Assembly: GCF_030272615.1 (NCBI RefSeq)
Contig: NC_081406.1
Location: 144,686,091-144,750,090, forward strand
Direction: 5' to 3'
From: Cryptomeria japonica
Taxonomy: Eukaryota; Streptophyta; Pinopsida; Cupressales; Cupressaceae
DNA: 64,000 nucleotides
Shown: piece after piece, positions 11,952 through 21,916 of the stretch
Layout: every line of letters starts with the position of its first letter
How positions within the stretch are numbered: position 1 is the first letter of the stretch
The notes under the pieces: model-generated
What the model was told of the DNA's origin: nothing
The model's input: the letters and a program-made list of their open reading frames with translations, nothing else
Database searches by the model: none
Translations under genes and position numbers: made by a program

Positions 11952-13136
11952 TGTTGGCATTTTTGATGATGATGTTGTGATTGTCATTGATGGACACACA
12001 CTTGCTTTGAGATCACTTTTTGTATGTATAAGTTATGTTCAACCGGTATTTATTCCAACCGGTATTATGTATTATAGTCTTTAGACTATCGGTGTTTTGC
12101 ACGAAGTGTTTACTGATCTCAAGCGGTATGAAGACCCAAGCGGTATGAACACCTCAAGCAGTTCGAGGATCCCAAAGCCATACGAAGAAACAAAGCGGTT
12201 GTTATCATTTTTCCCAGTCTTCATTTTGACAAACTAGTAATCGATAAAACATGTGAACCAGTAATAGGTAAATGTATGAATTGGTATTACTCTATGATGA
12301 GTTACCAACCGGTATTATTTTTGTGATGAGTTATCATCCACCGACACTTTGGTGGTGATTCTGTGTTGTGTTACCAAATGTGTCCAGATGCACTGAACCT
12401 AGGAACTTGCAATGTAATCATATTGGACCGACATGAAATCAGATTCCTTTATAAGGACATCATGTCTAGGGTTTTAGTGGTTGTTAGGGTTTTAGGTGGT
12501 TGATGAGGTTTTTGTATGTGCGATCACAGAAGAAGATTAGGTCTGTGTGAAGAAATAGAGTGTGGAGATTTTGAAGACTTAAGTAATGCTGAAATGCATT
12601 AACAATGAGCTATCAAGGATCTAACCAAGCATACTGAGCTAGTATTTAGATCACTCACTTGTTGATTACTCACATCTTCGACAAGTCTGAAACCCTTAAT
12701 TGGGTAGGCTTTGCAAAGCCTATGTAAATCCTCTAACAAGGTGGTTCACAACTGTGGATCTGAAATCCTCTCACAGGGTAGTCTTTAATTGGACTTATCT
12801 CCTAATAGAGATTGAGATTCCTAACAAGATCTGTTCTGGTGAAGAACATTGTATGACCTTAACCGGTCTGACCTTAACTGGTTTGGTTACTATTCTACAG
12901 ATAGTTATTTGTGAGTTTCATCTCACCGTGGTTTTTCCCATTTGGGTTTCCACATCAAAATCTCTTGTGTTATGGTGATTGTGCTTCTATGGGTGAATGC
13001 CTTATTTGCTGTTTGGTTTGCATTTGTGTTAACTGGTTTGTTAGTAAAACTATTATACAGGTTTATTGCTAAATTGTTTAAGTGTTTGAGTTCAGTATTT
13101 TTTGGTATACTAATTCACCCCCCCTCTTAGTATTCA
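11952..13136 (+). mobile_element. Solo LTR C, inserted in the D 3' LTR in opposite orientation
   Basis: Starts TGTTGGCA and ends tagtattca on the + strand, with no internal region. It is the same LTR family as D but a divergent copy. The terminal 51 bp of the D LTR (11901-11951) lie to its left and the rest (13137-14235) to its right. The flanks aaaaa / taaaa are a probable imperfect target duplication in an A-run. A TATA-like TATAAGG lies near 12450. A solo LTR is what remains after recombination between the two LTRs of an element. Confidence 0.8.
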
Positions 13137-14235
13137 TAAAAAAAACACTGAACTCAAACTTCTAAACAATTTAGCAGATAATCAGTGTAACATACTCACT
13201 AATAAACCGGTTAAGATAAATGCAAACCAAATAGAAAATAAAGCATTCACCCACAAGACCACAATCACCATAACACAAGATATTTGACGTGGAAATCCAA
13301 ATGGGAACCATGGTGAGCAGAAACTCACAAGTAACTATCTGCAGAATAAAAACTAGACCGGTTAAGGTCATACAATGTTCTTTACTAGAACAGATCATGT
13401 TAGGAATCTAGATCTCTGTTAGGAGATAAGTCCTGTTAAAGACTACCTTGTGAGAGGATTTCAGATCCACAATTGTGAACCACCTTGTTAGAGGATTTGC
13501 AAAGGCTTTGCTAGGCCTACCCGATTAAGGGTTTCAGACTTGTCAAAGATATGAGTAATCAACAAGTGGGTGATCTAAATACTAGCACAGTATGCTTGGT
13601 TAGATCCTTTATAGCTCATTGTTAATGCACTTTAGCATTACTTCAGTCTTCAGTATCTCAACACTCTACACAAAACTAATCTTCTTTTGCAAAGATTGTA
13701 CATAACCTTGTCTATCTCACATACACATATATCTCTCATACATACAAACCCTAGACATGATGTCCTTATAAAGGAGTCTGATTTCATGTCGGTCCAATAG
13801 GATTAGATTATAAGTTCTTAGGTTCAGTGCATCTAGACACATTTGGTAACACGACACAAAATCATCACCAAAGTGTCGGTGGATGATAACTCATCAGAGA
13901 AATACCGATTGGTAACTCATCACAGAGTAATACCGGTTCATACAATTTACTGATTACCGATTGTCAAAATGAAGACTGGAAAAATGTTAACTACTGCTTT
14001 GTTCCTTTGTACCGCTCGAGATCCTCGAGCCTCTTGAGGTCTTCATACTACTTTGGGTCTTCAGTCAATTTGTGACCGATAACATCTTCTGCAAAACACC
14101 GATAGTCTAAAGACTATAATACATAATACCAGTGGGAACAATTACCAGTTGAGCATAACTCATACATCAAGAAAGTATACTCAAAGCAAGTGTGTGTCCA
14201 TCAATGACAATCACAACATCATCAAAATGCCAACA
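13137..14235 (-). repeat. Element D 3' LTR, main part
   Basis: Reverse complement of a TGTTGGCA...LTR, matching 35910-36969. Its terminal part (11901-11951) is separated by solo LTR C. By eye about 93% similar to the 5' LTR, which has also lost about 55 bp present here and in C. A perfect palindrome (atagtctaaagactat) lies at 14102-14117. Confidence 0.88.
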
Positions 14236-14252
14236 TTCTCCCCCTTTGGCAT
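14236..14252 (-). other. Polypurine tract, element D
   Basis: On the - strand atgccaaagggggagaa directly before the LTR start. Bases 14253-14500 are AT-rich and hold no gene. Confidence 0.75.
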
Positions 14253-14523
14253 TGATGGCAACACTTAGGAAAATTTTGACATCTAAGTGTTTTTATAACA
14301 AAAATATGTCATAATCAAAATTACTCCCCCTAAGCATATACACTATCCCTTTTTTTTTGCAGAAATTACAATGTATACTACTCCCTTAAAGTTGTAACAT
14401 GAAAGTATACATGACATTCACCAAAATTTTAAATACTACTCCCCCTTTTTCAAAATATCGAGAGAGAACGGGAAGAAAGTTTTGAGTTTGTAGAAGAATA
14501 GAGGTGAAAGCTTGAAATTGAAT

Positions 14524-16114
14524 ATGGGAGGTGATTTAAGAAGGGAGGAACCAGACAACATGTCGAGATGGAAGGATATGCCAAAAGTTTGGGCGAAGCT
14601 GGAAAAAGGATCCCTAACGAGTTTTATGGAGAAACTGGTTGATTACGACAAAGGTAGGGTTAATCTCGCAGTCTCCAAAATTTATGAAAATTGGAGTAAT
14701 GGGTCCTTTAAAATCTATGGAGTGAGGTTCAAATTGGACGCGGGCCTCATCGCGACTATGATAGGTATGCCCCACTCAGGAATTAATGTTTTTAGAGATC
14801 TTAAAGTGTCCAATAACGTGATAAATCTTTTCCCATGTAAGGAAAAGGAGAGGGCTAAAATCAGAAAAGCCACAGGGGGTTATTATGAAGCCTCCAATAT
14901 CAAGAAAATATGGGGCTGGGTTTTGAATGCCATAATGGAATATATAACTATTGAGGGTTGCTTTTCTAGGTCCCACACTTATCACTTTGTGTTATTAAAC
15001 CACTTCAAGCATGAGAAAAGGGTATCCCTGCCCTACTATCTCTTCAGGTCCCTTTCTAGGTCACTCAATAAACACAACAAGAATCCCTCGAATCCGGTGC
15101 TCCATTGTGGGCTCCTATTGCTCATTTATGAGCACTGTAAAATCCTTACCATGCAGGAAAACAAGAGGTTATCTGCTTCTCCAGGGAAAGGTAAGAGAAA
15201 GCTGGAGGAAGGAGAACCCAACAAGGAGGAGGCTACTTCTAGAAAAAAAAAACAAGAGTGCCACTGGGTTGAAAGCCCATGAGGATGAAAAGAATGAAAT
15301 AGAGGAAACTGGAAAAGAGGGTAGTGAAATGGAAACAGATGAATAAGAGGGTGAGGAGAGTTGGAAAGATGAGGATGTGTGTGTAGAGGATGAAGAAGGT
15401 GATAACGAGTCTGACAATGATAGCCCAATTCATAGTGCTAGCTTAGGCAACAACAACCAACCTATGGTGGATTTGGAGGATAAGGATAATGAGGAGAAAG
15501 ATTTGAATTCTGAGAGGGAGAAGAACAAGGAAACCGAGAAGGATATGGCTAAGGATAGTTTGACCGAGGATAAGGAAAGTGCTGGAGAAGGGTTATTCCT
15601 GGATAACCTCAAAAAACTCACTGAGGCTAGATTGGGTTATGACAGATGGACATATGAACTATTGAAGAACTTGGAAAAAAATAGGAAATAGATGGATGAG
15701 AAAAGGAAGGAAGATGATAGGAATCAGAAGCAATGGAAGCAGGAAATGGAGGAAAAAGTTAAAAAAATGGCAGCTCAGATTGATCAGTTGGAAGAAAGGA
15801 AAGTGGCAATGAAAAACCTGCTGGGTATTATCCCGAATATCCTTTCTGCAGTTACAAAGAACCTAGAGGATATTTCAAAGGTCCTCGATAACTCTAGCTC
15901 TCCCAAACCGGTGGTGGACCTTGACATGGATGAAGATGCAATCGAGATTGGAAGTGGGGAAGCTACACTTGGAGCAACAGCAAAGAGAACTAGAGCAAGT
16001 GTAAATAAAGCTGTTGCTTCTTCTGCTAAGGACATCCCTAATATTAGGGATAATATCAAAGACCTGTATGGGATTAGCAGTAACTTGGCTAATGCCCTGA
16101 AAAATATAAATTAG
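14524..16114 (+). pseudogene. Antisense ORF of element D, unknown protein of about 530 residues
   Basis: Runs opposite to element D. The first true ATG is 14524. Residues 1-215 look globular, with IYENWSNGSFKIYGVRF near residue 55 and a Trp/aromatic-rich middle. This resembles the domain annotated in databases as 'putative plant transposon protein', though I cannot confirm that. A Lys/Glu-rich, probably disordered region follows, then a coiled coil (15700-15830) and an Ala/Ser tail. Only three lesions occur in about 1.6 kb: a frameshift at the A-run 15243-15252 and stops at 15344 and 15689. Good preservation on the antisense strand suggests it was a real gene. A transcript end with AATAAA-type signals follows. 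Confidence 0.6.
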
Positions 16115-16359
16115 TTCCTTTTGTCAGGTTTGGCTAGTTTTTGCTGGTTCTTTGGGGCTTTTAGTTGGTTTTTTCTAGTTATTTTGTTGGTTTTCCTATG
16201 TTTGTTTCGCCTAGTTTCTTAATGCTTTTATTTTGTAAGGTCCTTTTGTAAAGGGTTTTGGGGCCCCTTCAAAACCTGCTTTTACTTTAATAAAAAACAA
16301 TGACAAAGTAACGCAGAATAACCCTTGTTTCTCATTATCATTAAAAAGTGAGTAAATGT
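16115..16359 (+). terminator. Probable 3' UTR and poly(A) signals of the D antisense ORF
   Basis: T/G-rich tract followed by tttaataaaaaaca-type signals around 16288-16300 on the + strand. It lies between the converging + strand ORF and the - strand second ORF of D. Confidence 0.4.
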
Positions 16360-19300
16360 TTATGACAATAAGGAATGAAACTTATCAAAAATAGATTTGA
16401 AATCCTGCATAAAAATTTTCATGGCTAATGACCATGACTCAAGTAATGAGGTAGCAACCTCACTTTTAGTCTGCATTTGAGATACCTGTTCTTCCATGGC
16501 ATCAATGGTACTCATCTCTTGAGTTACCATTAAGGGTTCCAGATTGAGAAAGCACTTCTGAAGAATTTGCAGTTTGGGTAATAAGACCACTTGAATCTCC
16601 TACAAATCTCTTGACCAGTTGCTAATCTCCAATTCCATCCTGGCAGACTGAAGCTAATAACGATGAACTGTTTGCCCATATGTAGTGAAGGAATCATATG
16701 GCGTCTTGAAGTTGCTTATGTATACCTACATCTGATTGGAGTTTATCTTTTTATGTGAGCACATCATCACAAAATAGATGGGGTTGGTTGATTTGGCTCA
16801 ACAGTAGTTTGCCCTCATCCATAGCAACACTTATATCCTTCTGTTGTTTCAAAATTTGATACCAGAGCTCATTCAATTTCTTGACTAAGGTAGTGTTGAG
16901 TGCATTTTCATGCTTCTTGTTTGCATTTGCTTCAGCAACTTTTTCTAGGCATTGTACCTGGTCCTCTACAATAGTACACAAAAGTTTGAGCTTGGACAGA
17001 GAGGAATCGATACTGGGGAGGTTAGTACCAGGAATCAAACTGGTAAGGGTGTCAACCACAGTTTGAATGACATCTTGTTCCTTCTTCCTCCTTAATGCTT
17101 CCAATCTTTCCTGTGCAAGATTTATGTTTTGAAGCAGCTCTCATTCATCTGCAGATTGGAGATCAATAGGACTCATGATGTCAACCGATTTGGCCTGACC
17201 ACCAGTTGCCTTGGGAGTCTCCGCTTGTTTGGATTTCTCTGTTTCCTTCTCCTCTGCTGCTCTTTTCTTTTCTTCTTCTTTCTTCTTTTGTTCCTCTTCT
17301 TGTTTCTTCTTCAATTCTTCCTTCTTCTTATCTTCTTCCCGCTTTTTCTTTTGTTCCTCCTTTTTCTTATCTTCTTCCTACTTTTTCTTTGCTTCCTCCT
17401 TTTTCTCCTCTTCTTTCTTTTTCTCCTCTTCTTTCCTCTTCTTTTCTCTTCTCTTCTTCTTCTTTTCTCTTGTCTTCCTCTTTCTTTTTCTCTTCCTCTT
17501 TCTCCGCTTTCTCTTTATCAGCCTTTTCCTTGTCCTATTTCTCCTTCTCTACTTTTTCTTTATCCTGTTTCTCCTTCCCTGTGTCTGGAGTGACATCTTC
17601 AACATCCAATGCATCCACATCAATAGTGTCAACCTATTCTATAACTCTTTCTCCTTCACCATCAAATACCTCATCTGGTTTGGCTGAGGATAGGTTAGGT
17701 TCTTGTTCAACCTTCATATTGGCCTCAGACACTTGATGTAATCTAACAACAACTTTTGCATGTAGATGGGTGTCCCTCTCTACTTTAGAAGTTCTTCTTT
17801 CTAGCAGCCCGAGTCTTCTTCTTCTCATGAAGAAGAGACCTTTATTCTTGTCCATTATGTCAAACAATTCTGACTTAGAGGCATCGGGAAAGTATTGAGC
17901 AAAGACTTTTTCCCTTATTTCCTGTTCTTTCTCAATGGAAATGCGCCATTTATTGTCCAAAGAATTGTATAAAGAAACAAGTGTGACCGATCTGATTTCA
18001 GATGGTGACCGATCATTGACACACAATTATCTAATAACCACTTGTTCAACTTCTTCTTTTTCATTATCAGAAAAATCATCAAAATATTCTTTTAAGTCAT
18101 CAAGCACCTTTCTCTTAATATTCTTTAAAGTCTTTTGACAATGTGTCATAGGCTTATAAGAAGAGATGTCTATATTTACTGGTGCTGACGATGCAGGTGC
18201 ATTACCGGTAGATTTTGCCTTCTTGCTTGATTGCTTGGTTTTCTTAGGCTATACTTCTGGTTCAGTATCCTCTGACTCCGGTGAGCTATTTTTGGTCTTT
18301 CGCTTCCTCTCTAATACTTTAGCGGGAGCAACTTCTGGTTTCTTCTTGGTAGGTGACCGTTTGGTCACTTTTGGACTTGCTAGGGTAACCAGTACCAATA
18401 CCGATGGCACTGCCTTGCCCTTTTTCACTGTAGGATCTTCAACCGATGTTGCCCTCTCTAAGTAGGTGCCAGTTCACTTTTTCTTTGCATCTAAAGGTGA
18501 GGCAAGTAGGGTAGAGGCATACCCATCCAACATGTCATACATTACTTCATACCCCATAGGTTCTACTACTTCCTTTCTTGGCTCTACCACTTCCATTATG
18601 CATTCATCTACCTTTATGATAAAGCAGATGTCATCTTTATATTTATTTACAATATCTCCAAAAATCCTCATCCTCTAGCTCATTTTCCGCTTGAATTCAT
18701 CAAAATATTTATCCAGAACCTTAGGATATCCGGTTCCCACTGCTTGGAGACTTTCCCTAATTTGCTTAGTGACCAGTTGGTCAGCATACCATTGAATATC
18801 ACCTACTCCCAAGAAATAGCCTTGAAAGTAGAAAAATAGGTCGACCAAAAGTTGTCCAAACCTGAACCTTAGAGCATTATCCTGTTTGATGGATTTCAGG
18901 TTCAATAGTAGTTGCTTTTGCAAACAGGTACATAAATCAAAGAGGTGTCTTCCTTAATCATTCTGTAGGTGGCATTTACTGCAGCAACAAGGACAAAGTT
19001 TATTCTGCTGGCATAAAACACCTAGTAGCCAATCACCATGCAAGCATACTTAACCAAATCATCTTTGATGGTGTTGACAATCATTCCCCGTTGGTCGCTC
19101 AGAGAACCGGTGAGTTTTGTCATTTCAATTTTAATGACCTTCCTTAGAGCTGACACCTCTCCACTATCATAGAAATTGGTGAAGGCATGAATTGCTTTTG
19201 GTGTAATATCATGTGACCTCTCAAGATACATTTTATCACCGTGCACTCTGCTCAAGATGATGTGGATGTGATCTTTAGTGAACTCTTCCAGAAAATAAAC

Positions 19301-19558
19301 AACATTGTGCAGTTTCTTCCTCTCAAGGATGCTATATTCAAGTTTGATTCTCTTGTCATCCCCACATAACAGACCTAGCTGGGAATGGATCACTAGGGAT
19401 CCTAGGTTTTCCAATTTACAATCAATAAATCCTGAAATATCTTCCTCAACTATGACTCCAGCAGGTATCTAGGATAGGGCATTTTATTTCATCTCCTTTT
19501 GAATAAAATCTGCTGAGTCTATAGGTGCACTAGAACTAGAGTGCGATGTAGAAGCCAT
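16360..19558 (-). pseudogene. Second ORF of element D (conserved with F), unknown function
   Basis: Reads leftward from an ATG at 19558 (MASTSHSSSS) in several frames. Recognisable blocks: residues from 19414-19022 (LVIHSQLGLL, an Arg/His-rich middle); 18923-18675 with QKQLLLN, FRFGQLLVDLFFYF and W..D; a variable Pro/Ser/Lys region; a KE-rich charged helix (17580-17228); and a C-terminal coiled coil (17104-16360). The QLL.N...FR(F/Y)G.L.V.L.FYF block and the C-terminal block recur in the same order in element F (57793-58089 and 59268-59468). I do not recognise the family. It is not RT, integrase or an envelope protein. Several stops and frameshifts are present. Confidence 0.6.
17228..17581 (-). 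repeat. Long polypyrimidine/polypurine tract coding a KE-rich helix
   Basis: About 350 bp almost purely CTT/TCC on the + strand. On the - strand, in frame with the D second ORF, it reads as repeated Lys/Glu/Arg runs such as KEEQKKKREEDKKKEE, the pattern of a charged single alpha-helix. + strand ORFs here (Phe/Ser/Leu runs) are shadows. Confidence 0.7.
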
Positions 19559-20005
19559 GATTAAATGATAGACAAATTTTTTGAGAAAATACCTTCACAA
19601 TTCAAAATTTAGGGTTTTGCAATGTCGCTTACAACACAACACTTCGGTTGCTAGATTACCGCTTGGTGTTTTTCACTTGATTGATTGAAAAATGATCTCT
19701 AGATTCTTCTGCAAGATTTTGAATTCACTATGAATCGCTAGATGAATTGCTCTTATCGCTCTGCACTTGAAAATTCTTCGCTCGAAAATAGATAAGTGAA
19801 AATGGCATCAAAAATCCCTTTTAAGCAATCTTTCACCTACCATAATAAATGCTCCACCACTAGGGTACAAACCCTAAATTTGCCTTTTATTGCTTTAAAA
19901 TCTTCTACTGATTGATAGGTAATGTATATTGGTTAATGTCTTTACCGATATAAATTGGGGGTTCAAATATTTCACCGATATGCTCGCCCTAAGATTTTTT
20001 GAGGC

Positions 20006-20427
20006 TTAGTTTGCCGGTTCAGAGACTTCCACACTAGCTGCAGAAACCGGTTCATCTTGAGACACTTCTTGAGATTTCTTTTTCCAAGTTTTATTCATTC
20101 CCGCTTGAACGGTTTCAACATCAATCTTCCCTTCTGGAGTGACTGGTATATTATCTGATAGGTTCTTTCTCATTTTGCAGGTTCTTGCAGTGTGTCCTAG
20201 TTTGTTGCAATGATAGCATATCATTCCAGGTGTTCTCCAAGGTCCATTATTCATACTACCATTCTTCCTTCTGCATGTTGCAGGGGTGTGACCGCTACCA
20301 TGACATATCAAATAGGTTGCTCTCCAACTAGTTGTCGCTTGATAGCCAACTGACCGATGGTCATAGGTATTATACTGGTTGGGATTCCAGTTCATAGAGG
20401 GTTCCGGAATAACTCCTTGAGTCCTTG
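20006..20427 (-). pseudogene. Element D gag-like ORF, 3' part (zinc knuckles)
   Basis: Two knuckles are visible: CHGSGHTPATC (first Cys missing from the usual four-residue set) and the full CYHCNKLGHTARTC. They are followed by a polar tail ending at the stop near 20006. It continues from 35006-35871 across the insertion of E: the gagag duplication at 20428-20432 and 35006-35010 marks the break. With the knuckles on the other side there are at least four, more than a standard copia gag. Likely role: RNA binding in particle packaging. 19559-20005 holds no gene. Confidence 0.75.
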
Positions 20428-20432
20428 GAGAG
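20428..20432 (+). repeat. Target-site duplication of element E, left copy
   Basis: gagag, repeated exactly at 35006-35010. Confidence 0.85.
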
Positions 20433-20744
20433 TGTAGACACCTAAAATTGTCCAGTCTAATTAAATAAATTTATTTAGTTAATTACTTTAGCCTAATTCT
20501 TCTATTAATTAAATAAATCTTTATTTATTTAACTAATTCATTTATCCTCTTCTAGCCTTATTTCTCATTTAAATAAATACATTTATTTATTTAAAATTAA
20601 ATAAATACATTTATTTATTTAAAATTAAATAAATACATTTATATATTTAAAATTAAATAAATAAATTTATTTATTTAAAATTAAATAAATATATTATTTA
20701 TTTAATTATTCCACTTCTTCTATTAATTAAATAAATCCTTCTAG
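20433..20744 (+). repeat. Element E 5' LTR, truncated, with palindromic AT repeats
   Basis: Starts TGTAGACACC like 34379 and 47733. The part with the TATA box, donor site and LTR end is missing, so similarity passes straight into leader sequence near 20745. Bases 20569-20707 hold about five units of a self-complementary 29-bp AT repeat (ttaaataaata.atttatttaa type); the 3' LTR has only two shorter units. Confidence 0.85.
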
Positions 20745-21916
20745 TTGTTGGGGTAGGAGGTCGGACCTCTGGTAGCAACCCACACACATACGGTTCTTAG
20801 TAGAGATACAAAGTTTGCCACAAGGAGTTTTTGTGGGGACTAATGCTTGGCTGCCCCAAGAAGTGAGTGCCGAGAGTGGAGCCAGTGGGGTCAAGCATCT
20901 AAGTATTTGCTCTGAATAGCGTAGCCTTAGGGGTAAAACCCTATGTGGGATCAACAACTATTGTCTTGGCTAGCCATAAGAATTGTGCTTGATTTATTTT
21001 AAACATTCAAACATTCAAGACCAAACAACAAAACATTGTGTCTTTTGTGTCTTCAAGTGTATGCAAAACAATTTTACATCGAACAACACACTTTCTTTGA
21101 GTCATATTTTTGAGTCTAGACACTTGCAAACATTGAGTCCTCATCAACACTGTGTCTTCTTGTCACAAAAAATAGTCAAACATTCAGATTTGGTCACAAC
21201 AAAACAACTTCACAAATTGGAAAAAATTGCACAAATTTTGTAGAAATGTGTCTGTGTCTGACATAATAGTGTCTGTGTTTTATAACCGCATCTATGAAGG
21301 GCAGAAATGCGTCTGTGTTCCGAGAATCAACATTGCATTGACAAAAATCTCAAAAATGCGTCTGTGTTAAACAGAACCATGTCTGCGTCAAGAAATCGGG
21401 TCTGTGCAGTATACAGGCGTGTCTGTGTTCAAAATTGAAAAACTTTTATAGTCCAACAAACAAACATAGTCAGTTTCAGAATTCTTGAGCTTCCTAGGTT
21501 ATTTCTCCAGGGTTTCATCTAGCATTCAACCTGTCTTTGGGTCTTACAAAGTCCATCATTTCTTTACATCTTGCATTACATTCACATTTGTGTAAACTTG
21601 AGTCAAAAGGTCACTTGCTTGTCCTCATCATACTTTGTCAAAACACTACATACAACAACATTTTGCTAAGTGGTCCCTCATCAAGGTCTATCACCTTTGG
21701 GTCTCATTTGGTCTTAGAGTCAAGGTCAACTTACCTCATCAAGAGAAACTATCCTCTCTTTGGAAGCCACACCTATTCTACTACATACATACTTGGTCTT
21801 ACACTTTGGACATTGCAAATAAACCTCAAATTCATTTACATTCCATCCAACTTTTGGTCTTCCATACTCTTTTCCATTTTCATCTAGTCTCACACATCTT
21901 GGTCAAGACCTAGTTC
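20745..21916 (+). repeat. Element E leader with CGTCTGTG motif array
   Basis: Homologous to the downstream part of the A leader. Between 21243 and 21435 the motif GCGTCTGTG or a one-base variant occurs about eight times. A pyrimidine tract ending catctag (AG 21886-21887) is the counterpart of the candidate splice acceptor in A at 2804. No gene. Confidence 0.6.

Noticed and set aside
12700-13130. ORFs in solo LTR C
   Set aside because: They lie within LTR sequence and are not kept in the D LTRs.
15126-15433. Ser/Phe/Pro-rich - strand ORFs
   Set aside because: Shadow frames of the Lys/Glu-rich part of the antisense ORF 14524-16114.
17129-17736. Three overlapping + strand ORFs rich in Phe, Ser and Leu, like membrane proteins
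   Set aside because: They are shadows of the polypyrimidine tract; the meaningful frame is the - strand KE-rich helix of element D.
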